Below, one piece after another: positions 9,001-19,100 of a stretch of DNA of 64,000 nucleotides. The translations under genes and the position numbers were made by a program. The notes beneath the pieces were generated by a model that worked only from the letters and a program-made list of their open reading frames with translations, was not told the origin of the DNA and made no database searches. The number at the start of each line of letters is the position of its first letter. Position 1 is the first letter of the stretch. Origin of the DNA: Maniola hyperantus (Eukaryota; Arthropoda; Insecta; Lepidoptera; Nymphalidae). The DNA is taken from the NCBI RefSeq assembly GCF_902806685.2, contig NC_048543.1:5188106-5252105 (forward strand), given 5' to 3'.

Positions 9001-10928
9001 AATACAAAACTGCTATTAAATACAGTGGAAACTCGAATGACCGGACTAATTTTTGTCGTTAGGGATTCGGATAATCGAAAATCCGGATAATCGAATGTAT
9101 GAAGAAAAGCGGGTTTTGTGCATATTATGCAGTTCAATATAATAGTATTTTCAATTTTCAAAGTATGATAACTATACCAACTGGGATATCATATGAAATG
9201 GCTTTGCCTGTACATTCTAAACAGATTTTTTATGCATAATAGTTTTTGATTCGTACAAAATGGCGGAAAAAATACCCGAGTATGGAACCCTCGGTGCGCG
9301 CGGTCTGACTCGCACTTGGCCGAATAATTTTCAGTTGGTAGTCCGGATAATCGCCAATCCGTATAACCGAGGCGAGGGCCAGATAATCGAGTTTCTACTG
9401 TATATAACTTTTTGAGTCTTAGGCTGAGATCTATAGAGTGCACTTTGACTTTGCTCAGACTTAAGATTCAGTTAAAACAAGACAGATTTATGTGAGAGAT
9501 ATATATCTGTCTCGTTTTAACTCTGTCTTAAGTCTAAGCAAAGTCAGAGTGCGCTCTATATATTTCACCCTTAGAGATCCTGTGCCCATATTGCAACTTA
9601 GCTGTAATCAGGTATGGTTAGTTCGGCAATGCAAAAACTTGTATATCACTACCCATATTTTAAATGCGAAAGTGTGTTTGTTTGTTAGTTTAAAGGTCTC
9701 TGTTGGTTTGTCCTTCAATTACGTCACAACGGATCAACGTGATTTTCTGGAACCATCACAAAAAACTTAAAATGTGTTCGTGAATAATTAATTATTAGTA
9801 TTTTCAATTTTTTACATTCTAAAACAGATTTTTATTTATTTTTACGCATATTAGTTTTTGATTTTTAGAGCAAAATGTCGAAAAAATACGACGGTAGTAC
9901 GGAACCCTCGGTGCGCGAGTCGGACTCGCACTTGGCCAGTTATTTGGTAACAACAATACCGCTGACTGGTAAGACTCTACGTTAAATGAAACAACTAAAG
10001 TCAGTGGTGGTTACCCAGTGGTGGCATCCAGTAGTGTTGTTGACAAGACATGGATAGGACTATCATTTTCTCATTGTAATATCAATATAAAATTTATTAG
10101 TTACTTGAGATGTGAGGTCAGCATTATTCTGAACATCCTTCAGATAAGCACTCATAGCTGCTGCTTCCATCTTCTTCATATCATCTTCAATCTTCTCCTG
10201 TTTCTTGAATTCTTTTGCACTTTTTTTACTAAGCTGTGATATGTGCTTTTTAACATTTTCTTTATGTCTTTTCCCATTTTCATGGAAAGATATAGACTGG
10301 AAATAAAAACAGCATTAACTATTGTACAGTTTGTATCTAAATAGATTTATTTAGTTAGACAGAAATACATACAACTTTATTGTCTGCAAACCAGCACTTA
10401 CAAAATTCACAATATTTTCTGTCCTGTGACTTCCAGTAAGTAGTCCTATATGAAAAATTGATAACAAATTATTGTTTTGGCATTATTGTGTTCGCGTTTT
10501 GTGATGGCAGTCTGGTGTGATAAACTAGTGATGTCGGCTACGGAGGTTTGGGGTTGGACCTCTAACTTTTCGAAGTTATGATTTATGTCCTGTATTATGG
10601 TGTATTCTGAATCATGTGCGTGCTTTTAAGCACTTAAGTATCACTTAGTTTATCGGTGAAAGAAAGCATCGTGAGGAAACCTGAATGCCCGATAGTTCTC
10701 TATAACGTTTTCAAAGGCGTGTGAAGTCTGCCAAGCCGCACTTGGCCAACGGCTAATCCCTTCTCATTCTTAGAGGAACCCCGTGGCCCGTGTCCAGTAA
10801 TGAGCCGACGATGTGTCGATGATGTTTTATGAAATGCAAAAGATAATAAAAAAGTACAAACACGGAAACAGAAAATATTAACGTATTTTTTGTACTACAT
10901 CGAAAGAAACTAGTAGACGTACTTACAT
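6042..10928 (-). CDS. WBP4: WBP4/FBP21-like WW-domain spliceosomal protein, 291 aa
   Basis: Seven coding pieces join in frame: 10927-10928 (only AT), 10373-10445, 10105-10296, 8848-8989, 8374-8473, 7958-8128 and 6042-6237. Residues 4-36 form a matrin/U1C-type zinc finger starting YWKSQ (C13, C16, H30, H36). A lysine/glutamate-rich helix follows. One WW domain spans about 115-145 (W118, the YYW pair region, W140, P143). The C-terminus (PYGTW near 220, then VFKEKR, EFKKRKF and MRQKLDDD) has the block order of metazoan WBP4, a component of activated spliceosomes that binds proline-rich splicing factors in the nucleus. The insect protein shows one WW domain where the human protein has two. The exon 1/2 junction appears to create the start codon (AT|G). 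Introns are packed with MITEs. The family call is firm; the first exon is inferred from a perfect GTAAGT donor. Confidence 0.9.
6535..6812 (-). mobile_element. SINE family B copy in WBP4 intron 6
   Basis: The minus-strand B box GGTTCGATCCC (complement at about 6750) and the body words 'acattatggaga' and 'cacgatgttttccttcaccg' match the copy at 3503-3838. It lies in the intron before the last WBP4 exon, in the same orientation as the gene. Confidence 0.75.
6818..6985. mobile_element. MITE, 'atgactcctcacgc' family
   Basis: Terminal inverted repeats 'aaaaaatgactcctcacgc' and 'gcgtgaggagtcattttt' flank a body containing 'gggtcaactgtcatg' and 'tttgacatgaaatttgacac'. Related copies lie at 14165-14292, 29322-29500 and 51390-51555. 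Confidence 0.7.
7163..7336. mobile_element. MITE with 'gggttgattacacctaa' terminal repeats
   Basis: 'ggttgattacacctaacgag' at the left pairs with 'tactcggtaggtgtaatcag' at the right. The interior has two further 'ctcggccgagta' palindromes. About 170 bp, no ORF. Confidence 0.65.
7340..7496. mobile_element. MITE of the 'gtagagca...cgctctac' family
   Basis: The interior inverted repeats 'ttgtagagcattgt' and 'caacgctctacaaagccgaa' are shared with 16139-16320, 26758-26893, 27764-28185 and 31824-32000. This copy has lost the 'cgcggcagaaa' outer end. Confidence 0.6.
7503..7921 (+). mobile_element. Two Helitron-like elements abutting head to tail
   Basis: The first copy (about 7503-7718) ends 'gcgggcatcagCTAG'. 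The second, of a different subfamily ('gactgactgatttatcaacg', 'gatcgggctgaaatttggca'), begins immediately and ends 'cgaacataagCTAG' near 7919. Insertion at an earlier copy's 3' end would give this tandem. The second copy stops 37 bp short of WBP4 exon 6 (7958). Confidence 0.65.
8599..8755. mobile_element. MITE with CCCGCAAATTGCTA terminal repeats
   Basis: The ends 'tcccgcaaattgcta' and 'tagcaatttgcggg' are perfect inverted repeats, and the centre contains TGACGTCA. The same element is at 44223-44386 and 54318-54485. It sits in WBP4 intron 4. Confidence 0.75.
9023..9400. mobile_element. pogo/Tigger-like non-autonomous element, nested
   Basis: TA | CAGTGGAAACTCG at the left and CGAGTTTCTACTG | TA at the right give inverted repeats flanked by the TA duplication of the Tc1/mariner superfamily; repeated 'ggataatcg' words match pogo/Tigger ends. 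The interior (about 9105-9325) belongs to another repeat ('ggaaccctcggtgcgcg', 'gactcgcacttggccg') seen at 9780-9940 and 14294-14732, so a later insertion split it. It lies in WBP4 intron 3. Confidence 0.65.
9425..9571. mobile_element. Foldback MITE
   Basis: A left arm containing 'ctttgactttgctcagactt' and 'cagttaaaacaagacagat' pairs with a right arm 'atctgtctcgttttaactct', then 'agtctaagcaaagtcagagt'. The element is almost entirely hairpin. A related, interrupted copy is at about 53430-53670. Confidence 0.65.
10513..10832 (+). mobile_element. Degenerate SINE family B copy
   Basis: Plus-orientation remnant: a weak head and B box near 10545-10560, then 'catcgtgaggaaacctgaat', 'ctctataacgttttcaaagg' and the tail 'gatgtgtcgatgatg'. 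It lies in WBP4 intron 1. Confidence 0.55.
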
Positions 10929-11667
10929 TTTAACAATTTATTAAAAGTATAATTAAATAATGATTGCAACAAAGGAAATTAGAAAAAATATCAAAACTTT
11001 ATTGAAAAATAAAATAAAAACTTTCAAAAACAGATTATCAATACAATTACAACACGAAGTAGTACTTAGAAATTCTTATTTTCTTATTCTTTGTATCAAT
11101 ATGAGTTTATGGTTTATGAGTTATGACCATAGAGTAGGATTATATTAGGTTATGACTAATTATGACCTGTGGTCGGGGTCCTGTAAAAGTACCTAGGTAC
11201 TCTGTGCCTGTGGTTATGACCAGAAATCCGTCCAGAAATCAGTTATGACCATAGGCGTCACAGATCACTCGACTCAGGGCAGTTGTTTGGGGCCGTAGAT
11301 TGAGTAAAAAAGCTAGATTAAAGTACTGTGTGACCGCGTATGAGATAGCGATAGCACGACGTAACGATGAATAACACGACAATTATTACCATTGTTTAGT
11401 AGTCAGTATTTGTATTAACCGATCAACAATATTTCTATTAAACGATTTTTATGTGAAAACAAGTAAATAACTAATGAGAAATACAATGACGCCACGATTT
11501 CTCAAAGTTTATTTTGCAACTAAAGTTGTAGTCCTTGAACGGTTACACGATAAGGGACAAAAAATAGGTTAGCTGCGTCTCTGTTTATCACATTAGTGAC
11601 TTTATCTGTGCTCTCTTTTTAGTGTGAATGAGAAAGCAAACGTTCCTGTATCTAGCTTTATTACTCT

Positions 11668-11874
11668 ACTAGCTGTTGCCCGCGACTTCGTCCGCGTGGA
11701 ATTAGGTTTTTTAAAAATCCCGTGGGAACTCTTTGATTTTCTTAGCCTATGTCACTCTCCAGGTCTTTATCTATACCCATGCAAAAAATCACAATCCGTT
11801 GCACCGTTGCGACGTGATTGAAGGACAAACCAACAAACAAACACACTTTCGCATTTATAATAAGGGTACTTATT
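11668..11874 (-). mobile_element. Helitron-like element (Lep1-type), reverse copy
   Basis: CTAG at the left end followed by 'ctgttgcccgcgacttcgtc', and 'acacactttcgcatttataa' at the right. It closely matches the copy at 42045-42420 ('gacgtgattgaaggac.aacc'). Confidence 0.7.
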
Positions 11875-12219
11875 TACATCTACACACCTTCAACACGTAT
11901 AATATCTGTGTTCAACACTTTTAAACAGAAAACGTTAAATAATAACTCTTTATATTCACAAGAAATTACTATCACAGAGGTTTGTTGGGCATAGATAACA
12001 ACTGTGCCAAATAATAAAAGCTAAACTAACTATCGCAAAGAGACAAAAAAACTTAAAAAAAAGTGTATTTATTTGTCTTTATTACTCTTCAGAGCTTTTC
12101 CATACACTTTAAAAGCTAAACTTTTGAATGGTAACTATCCTAAAATACAAAATCCTCGCTGATAAACCAATGTTACCCGTTCCTACTGAAATATTACTAC
12201 CTACAATACATACAAATCT

Positions 12220-12398
12220 GTGGCCCTACCGCGGTTGTTAGACAGCTACAATGTCACGATCGCAATCATCTCTGATTGGTTAATGCTCGCTCACTATTGG
12301 CCACAATGCATTGTTGCAACAGAATCACACAAATTCAGCCAATCAGAACAATTGAGATTGTAATAATGATTGATGCAGGTTTTAGACAATCGCCCCGC
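12220..12398 (-). mobile_element. ~180-bp MITE, copy 1
   Basis: It starts GTGGCCCTACCGCGG and ends GACAATCGCCCCGC. It is the reverse complement of 42149-42328 over its whole length with few differences, which fixes both ends. No ORF. Confidence 0.75.
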
Positions 12399-13135
12399 AG
12401 GTTCTGAGCTACAAATGTTACTCACCTTGACTGTATTGTTGGTTGTTTTGACTTTTCAAGAAAATTCAAAATATGACATGGCAACACAACTACTGTTACT
12501 TTTGTGATGTCGTCTTCGAGTATCGAGTGTCGTCGTCTTTTATAAAGTTTTATCAAGGTGAATTTTCTAATTTATTATTATTAAAATATTAATTATACCT
12601 TCTATGATTAATTACTTACATATGTATCAACAAACTTCAATTCTACGTATTATACAAAGTCTTCATTCAAATACACTGTAGGTCGGCCATATTAAAAATA
12701 GAAATTCGTTTAAAAATTTCATCTTTTCTAATCGTCGCAATCGATTGCTTGTCTTCAAATTTAATGATTAAAAATTATTATTTGCGGCCATATCTTAACG
12801 GTAGGCGTTTTAGTTACGGTAAACCGTTACAATTACATTGTTTTTATATTTTGTATTCTAGTTCAGCAGAGTAGTTTATGTATAGATTATATTGCTTGTT
12901 GACGCGTCTCGTAATCTCTATTCTCTACTCGCCAGAGGGAATTGATTAAATTATTAACAGCTCTTTGTTATTTTGTTTCAGATATATCCTGCTAAGTTAG
13001 TGGACGTGATAAACTTTAACGTAGCATATGTATTTAAAAGTGACTTATTGTGAAAATTGTTTAGTGTTGGACTTTAATAAATACTTGTGATAAGTTTCTA
13101 ATTTTAGTCACCCCTAGTGGGCATATTTGGCAAAA

Positions 13136-16100
13136 ATGATGACCGAAAATAGAATTAGTTCAAGTAATCACGTCGGAAACATAAGCAGTCAAAAAGGGTA
13201 AGTGTACTACTGTTTCCTTTGTTTTTGTATTGTGTAGACTTTCTCTAATTAGAATTGTCAATTTGCAGAGATGTTGATAAAACTGTAGACGACATTGGGT
13301 GGAAAGCGAAATTAAAACTACCCCCCAAAGACAGAAGAATCAAAACCAGTGTAAGTCAATGAAGTGCCTACCTACAATACACATACTTGCTATTATTTTA
13401 TTGGCTCCAACTAAAGATTTTATGAATTTGTTATTTAGGATGTCACTGACACAAGAGGTAATGAGTTTGAAGAATTTTGTCTAAAAAGAGAAATATTGAT
13501 GGGAATATTTGAAAAGGGATGGGAAAAGCCATCCCCTATTCAGGAAGCATCTATTCCCATTGCGCTTAGTGGTAAAGACGTACTAGCAAGAGCCAAGAAT
13601 GGAACTGGCAAGACAGGCGCTTACTGTATTCCAGTCTTAGAACAGGTACAATAAAACTAGATATTAAAATTAAATCTAAGTTATGTTCAGTAATTTTGCG
13701 AATACTGTGTATTGATGATAACTTTGCTTATACTATCTTTGCTTGAGGTATTCATCACAATTTGCTAAACTGGATAAAATGCTAATGATATTGTGGCATA
13801 TAGTGTGTATAATAAAAATTCTCAGTGTTACTACAAAACTAAACAGTGTTTAAGTAAATCTGTTGTCACATTTTCGTTCATATTGTAAAAAAGTGACAGC
13901 AACAGATCTTAGATACATTGTCTAATGAAACAGTTATGTAGTAACACAGAATGTTTATATAATCATTTATTGATGTTGTTGTTGATGATGATGATGATGA
14001 TGATGATGAATGTTTATGTAATCATATATATCACATATTATTCATTTTATAAACAGGAAAGGTTTGTTTGTGATCAATAAACTAATACTACTAAACTGAT
14101 TTTAGTGATTGTTTCAACATTAGAAAGCTACCATATCCAGAAGTTACATAGGCTGTATATTATATAGGTATAGTCCATACAAATGTATGGTTCACCTTTA
14201 AAATAATGACTAAAATCTTACTTTTGACATGAAATTTGACACAATAAGTTGAAATGGTGCGTGGAGTCATTTCAACTTTTGCACGTTATATATTTTTAGG
14301 GTTCCGTACCTCAAAAGGAAAAACGGAACCCTTATAGGACCACTTTGTTGTCTGTCTGTCTGTCTGTCAAGAAACCTACAGGGTACATCCCGTTGATCTA
14401 GAATCATGAAATTTGGCAGGTAGGTAGATCTTATAGCTGACATTTGGGGAAAAATTTGAAAACCGTGAATTTAGGGTTAGATCACACATAAAAAAAATTA
14501 ATTGTGGTCATGAACTAATAATAAGTATTTTCAATTTTCGAAGTAAGTATATAGATATCAAGTGGGGTATCATATGAAAGGTCTTCACTTGTCCATTCTA
14601 AAACAGATTTTTGTTTATTTTTATGCATCATAGTTTTTGAATTATCGTGCAAAATGTCGAAAAAATACGACTGTAGTACGGAACCCTCAATGCGCGAGCC
14701 TGACTCGCACTTTGCCGGTTTTTTTTACCAGAACAAAGCTGGGTGGATGGGCTAGTATAGTTTAATTAAGCTAAGCTAATGTTTTCAAAACAAAATGATG
14801 ACAATATTTGGATTCCCCTTCACTTGTTGATAAGTGATAAAACCATTTCTGAATATAATATTTACTTAGTAATTGTTTGTCACACACATCATTCCTTTTT
14901 CTTATCCTTCTCTTTTTTTAAGGTTGATGCTAAAAAAGATGTTATACAAGCTTTAATCGTGGTGCCGACTAGAGAGTTGGCATTACAAACATCACAAATC
15001 TGCATTGAACTTGCCAAGCACACAGACATTCGTGTTATGGTAACTACAGGAGGCACAAATTTGCGAGATGATATAATGCGCATTTACCAAAACGGTAAGT
15101 TGGTGGTTGTTTTGCTTTTTGGTAGTAAAACTGGTGCAAAGAAACTACTTACTGAATGATGTTGTATAGTTGATTCCATATTTTCGTTTACTAGCTTTGG
15201 TTGTGTAGGCATTGCTTTACTGTGGCCTGTGGGCAATCCAATTCGTTTGTTTTGTATTGACGAAATCCAAACTAGACAATGAAAGAAGAGAGAATCTGAC
15301 AATAGGCAGGTACACTGGCTGACGACCAGCCAAACTCTTCTAAGAACATTAATATTTATAATAACAATATGAACCTTATTGGCTAAACATGGTCATAGAA
15401 ACATTATCTGTATAACTATATGGTGTTCTACGTTCTACCAATAATAAACAGGGAATCCCCATATAAATTATTAGTTGCGTTTTTAGGGTTCCGTGCCTCA
15501 AAAGGAAAAACGGAACCCTTATAGGATCACTTGGTTGTCTGTTTGTCTGTCTGTCTGTCTGTCGGTTTTTCAAGAAACCTACAAGGTACTTCCCGTTGAC
15601 CAAGAATCATGAAATTTGGCAGGTATTCACCCCCTTAGGGGTTGCATTTTCAAAAATCCTTTCTTAGCAGATGCCTATGTCATAATAGCCCGATGCCAAA
15701 TTTCAGCCCGATCCGTCCAGTAGTTTGAGCTGTGTGTTGATAGATCAGTCAGTCACCTTTTCTTTTTGTATTATATTGTAATTGTGCGATACTGTTCCTC
15801 ATTATTCATGTTTTAATTGATTGATTGTTTCAGTTCAAGTTATAATTGCCACACCAGGGCGTATAATTGATCTCATGGACAAACAAGTAGCAAAGATGGA
15901 CCAGTGCCGGATGCTGGTACTTGATGAAGCAGACAAACTTCTTTCTCAGGACTTTAAGGGCATGCTGGACACAGTTATATCGCGGTAAGAATAAATACAA
16001 TTTCAATCTGCTTTCTGCACCTGTACCATCACCTGCACCAATTTTCACCATTATTTTTTCAAATATTTTTCTCCATTCAAATTATTGAATTATCTCTACA

Positions 16101-19100
16101 GTGATTGCAGATCAAGTTGTCCAATCTGACTGTGAGGTACAGTACGCGGCCAAAAGTGATGAACATCAAACGTTAGAAGGAGACAGCAGATTTGTAGAGC
16201 ACTGTCTCAGTAGTTGAAACCGACAAAGCGTCATTATGGCATGAGGGACCGAAACAAGGCTCTACAAAGATGAAATATCATTCTCAAGACTGATGTTCAT
16301 CACTTTCGGCCACATACTGTATATGTATATATGACTGCACATTCTACATACACAGATCTCAGATGGCTTGTGTATTTAATTCTTACTCCCACCTGTGCAA
16401 ACCGGCATGTTGCAATCAGATTGCACTATTTGTTTTGCGATCACGTCATTATAACAGTTATTTTGAAAATGTAATATGGAATCACTTATGTATATATTTT
16501 TTTTACTTATATGTAATGCTATCCGATCACCTGAGTTTGAAATAAGTTGTGCTTGAAGAGACAAACTATAGTTCGCGACAGATTAAGATGGCATTCGGGG
16601 CATGAGGCGGGGGGACGCCCCGCACGCACGTCGCCCGCGCTATCCCGCACTGGGTTAGCGCGAGGGATGTGCGGGTGTGCAGGGCGTCCCCAACCCGATT
16701 GCTATCTCGATGTGTCGCGTACTATATTATATTATAATGTTAAAACTGCCGAAACACATTTTGCGTAATAGTGAGCTTTTTATTACATGGTTTGTACATC
16801 TCAAGAGATGTGCAATAACAATTTATGTTGTTCTGCTTTTGTTTTAACTCCTAGGAATATAAAATATATATAGTGTTTTTACTGCAAAAACTACATTGAA
16901 AGGGTAATATTTCTGTATAATATTATACTCAAAATTAGAATTTTTTGAGTTGTGTCATTGTTTCTGCAAGCGAGTGATATGTTTACTTCAGAGATTTTTG
17001 TTTGACTGAATTAGCGCCAAGTGTAAGATTTTATTATTAGTCACTATAGAGTTTCAAGAACACGTTATTTACTTGTAAGATTCTGGTTTGTGAAGAATAT
17101 ATTTTATTTCAGACTACCAAAAGAGCGTCAGATTCTTCTATTTTCGGCGACCTTCCCATTGAGTGTCAAACAGTTTATGGAGAAGCACTTAAAAGAGCCA
17201 TATGAGATAAATCTCATGGAAGAGCTTACACTGAAGGGTGTTACACAGTACTATGCATTTGTGCAGGAGAGACAGAAAGTGCATTGTTTAAATACACTCT
17301 TTTCAAAGGTGAAAAAAATATATACTTACTCTAGATGATACCAGTGACTTGAATTTGGGTTTTTAAAAATCCCATGGAACTCTTCAATATTTCGAGATAA
17401 AAAGTAGCTTATGCCCCCTAAGCTACTTTTTATCACGTAATTTATGGACGCCCCGTCCATAAATTACGTGAGATGTTTAAGGGGGGGAGGGGGTCGAGTC
17501 AAATCTTACGTTGGAGAGAGGGGGGGGTTTCGGCAAATTTCATGCAATTTTTTTCTGACAAACAAAAAAAATATATACTATTTTGGTCCATTTAATCCAG
17601 ATTGTACATGCTTAAGATTTAATCTTAAGCGTAATCGTAATACGTTTTAAGTATTCAATGTGGCTAATTCCGTTGTACACAATCTCTTAAACTAACCTAA
17701 AATGGCACGTCTAAATCTATTGCTATCCCTTTCATAATGTTGCTTGCGGAAAAGGATAGCACTAGATTTAGACATGTTAATTTAGTTTAATTTAGAGATT
17801 GTGTACAAGAGAATCGACCCCATTGTAAAGTTATAACTCTCAGCAATATTGATTACTAGTCTTAACTAGTCGTAAATAAAAGCACGAAGCAATTTTTTTT
17901 TCTTTTTACAATAACAATCCCACGCGTTTACGTAAGAAACCCACATTTTGAAAAATCGTGAGATTGGGGGATGGGGGAGGGGGTTGAATAAAATCTCACC
18001 AGGGGGGAGGGAGGGACAGAAAATTAAAAAAACACCTCACGTAATTTATGGACGCCCCCTTATTTGTCTGGGATGCAAGCTATCTCTGTACCAAACAGGT
18101 AATACTTGCAACTTTGTCCATGTGGATTCAGGTTTTTTAAACACCTGTAGGAACTGATTTTTTGGAAAAAAGTGGCCTATGTATGTTTCCAGCATGCAAT
18201 CTATCGCTGTACCAATCTTCGTCAAAATCAGTTTAATGGATAGGTTGTAATAAGCTAGCAGACAGACAGACACACAAATATTCTCTTCTAGTCATATTAT
18301 TTAGATTTGTCAATTGTATCATAATAAATATGAGTTTTAATGCAGTATGATATGATATCACCTTGTTATATTCATAACATAAATATTCATGATAACCCCC
18401 ATAAACTTGTTTAAAATAAAAATGGACCTATTTCTGTCAAAATTACCAAGCCACTGACTTTGAGAAAATTACTTAAAATTTATGCAATGTGGCTTGATTT
18501 ATTTTGGAATGGGGGTCCAATTGTGTTTGTGTTAGTTCCTCACTTTGAAATAGACTAAAATGAGAACTTTAATAATCTATACTAATATTATAAAGAGGTA
18601 AAGTTAGTAAGTTTGTTTGTAGAAAGTAATCTCTGGAACCACTGAACTGATTTTGAAAATTCTTTCACCATAGAAAGTTACATCATTCCTGAGTGTCATG
18701 CCTATGACATATTTTATTTTCAAAAAAATTAGAGACCCTATGAAAATAAAATTGTAATAAGCTACCCGTGCGAAGCCGGGGCGGTTCGCTAGTTGAATAA
18801 TAAATTAATAATCCAAGTATAGTTTGCGGCAGATCAAGATGGCAACCGGGGTATAAGGTGGGGGGAACACCCCGCACGTCACCCGTGCTATCCCGCACCG
18901 GGTTGGCTCGGGGATTGTGTGGGTCTGTGGGTCGTCCCCACCCCGATTGCCATGTCGACCTGTTGCGAACTGTAGTAAAATCCTTATGTACAAAGAGCCA
19001 TACAGAAGAAGAAAATTCTTATTTCAGTAACATGTGAAATTTTGACACGCGAAAGAAGACAAAATACGTACCTAATTATTACAATTGCTAAACAACATTT

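Larger units (their letters stand above)
10929..13135. other. Divergent promoter region between WBP4 and me31B
   Basis: Transcription must leave this interval in both directions. A GTGAAT donor after 12557 and an acceptor 'tgtttcag' ending at about 12981 suggest a non-coding first me31B exon near 12530-12557 and a second exon starting about 12982, most of it 5' UTR. No TATA box is evident. The interval also holds a Helitron-like element (11668-11874) and a MITE (12220-12398). Confidence 0.5.

Noticed and set aside
10960..11148. Open frame MIATKEIRKNIKTLLKNK..., loosely like the start of 5-formyltetrahydrofolate cyclo-ligase
   Set aside because: Only general Lys/Leu similarity, no PRY or GGGYYD-type motif anywhere downstream before me31B, and it overlaps the WBP4 leader on the other strand.
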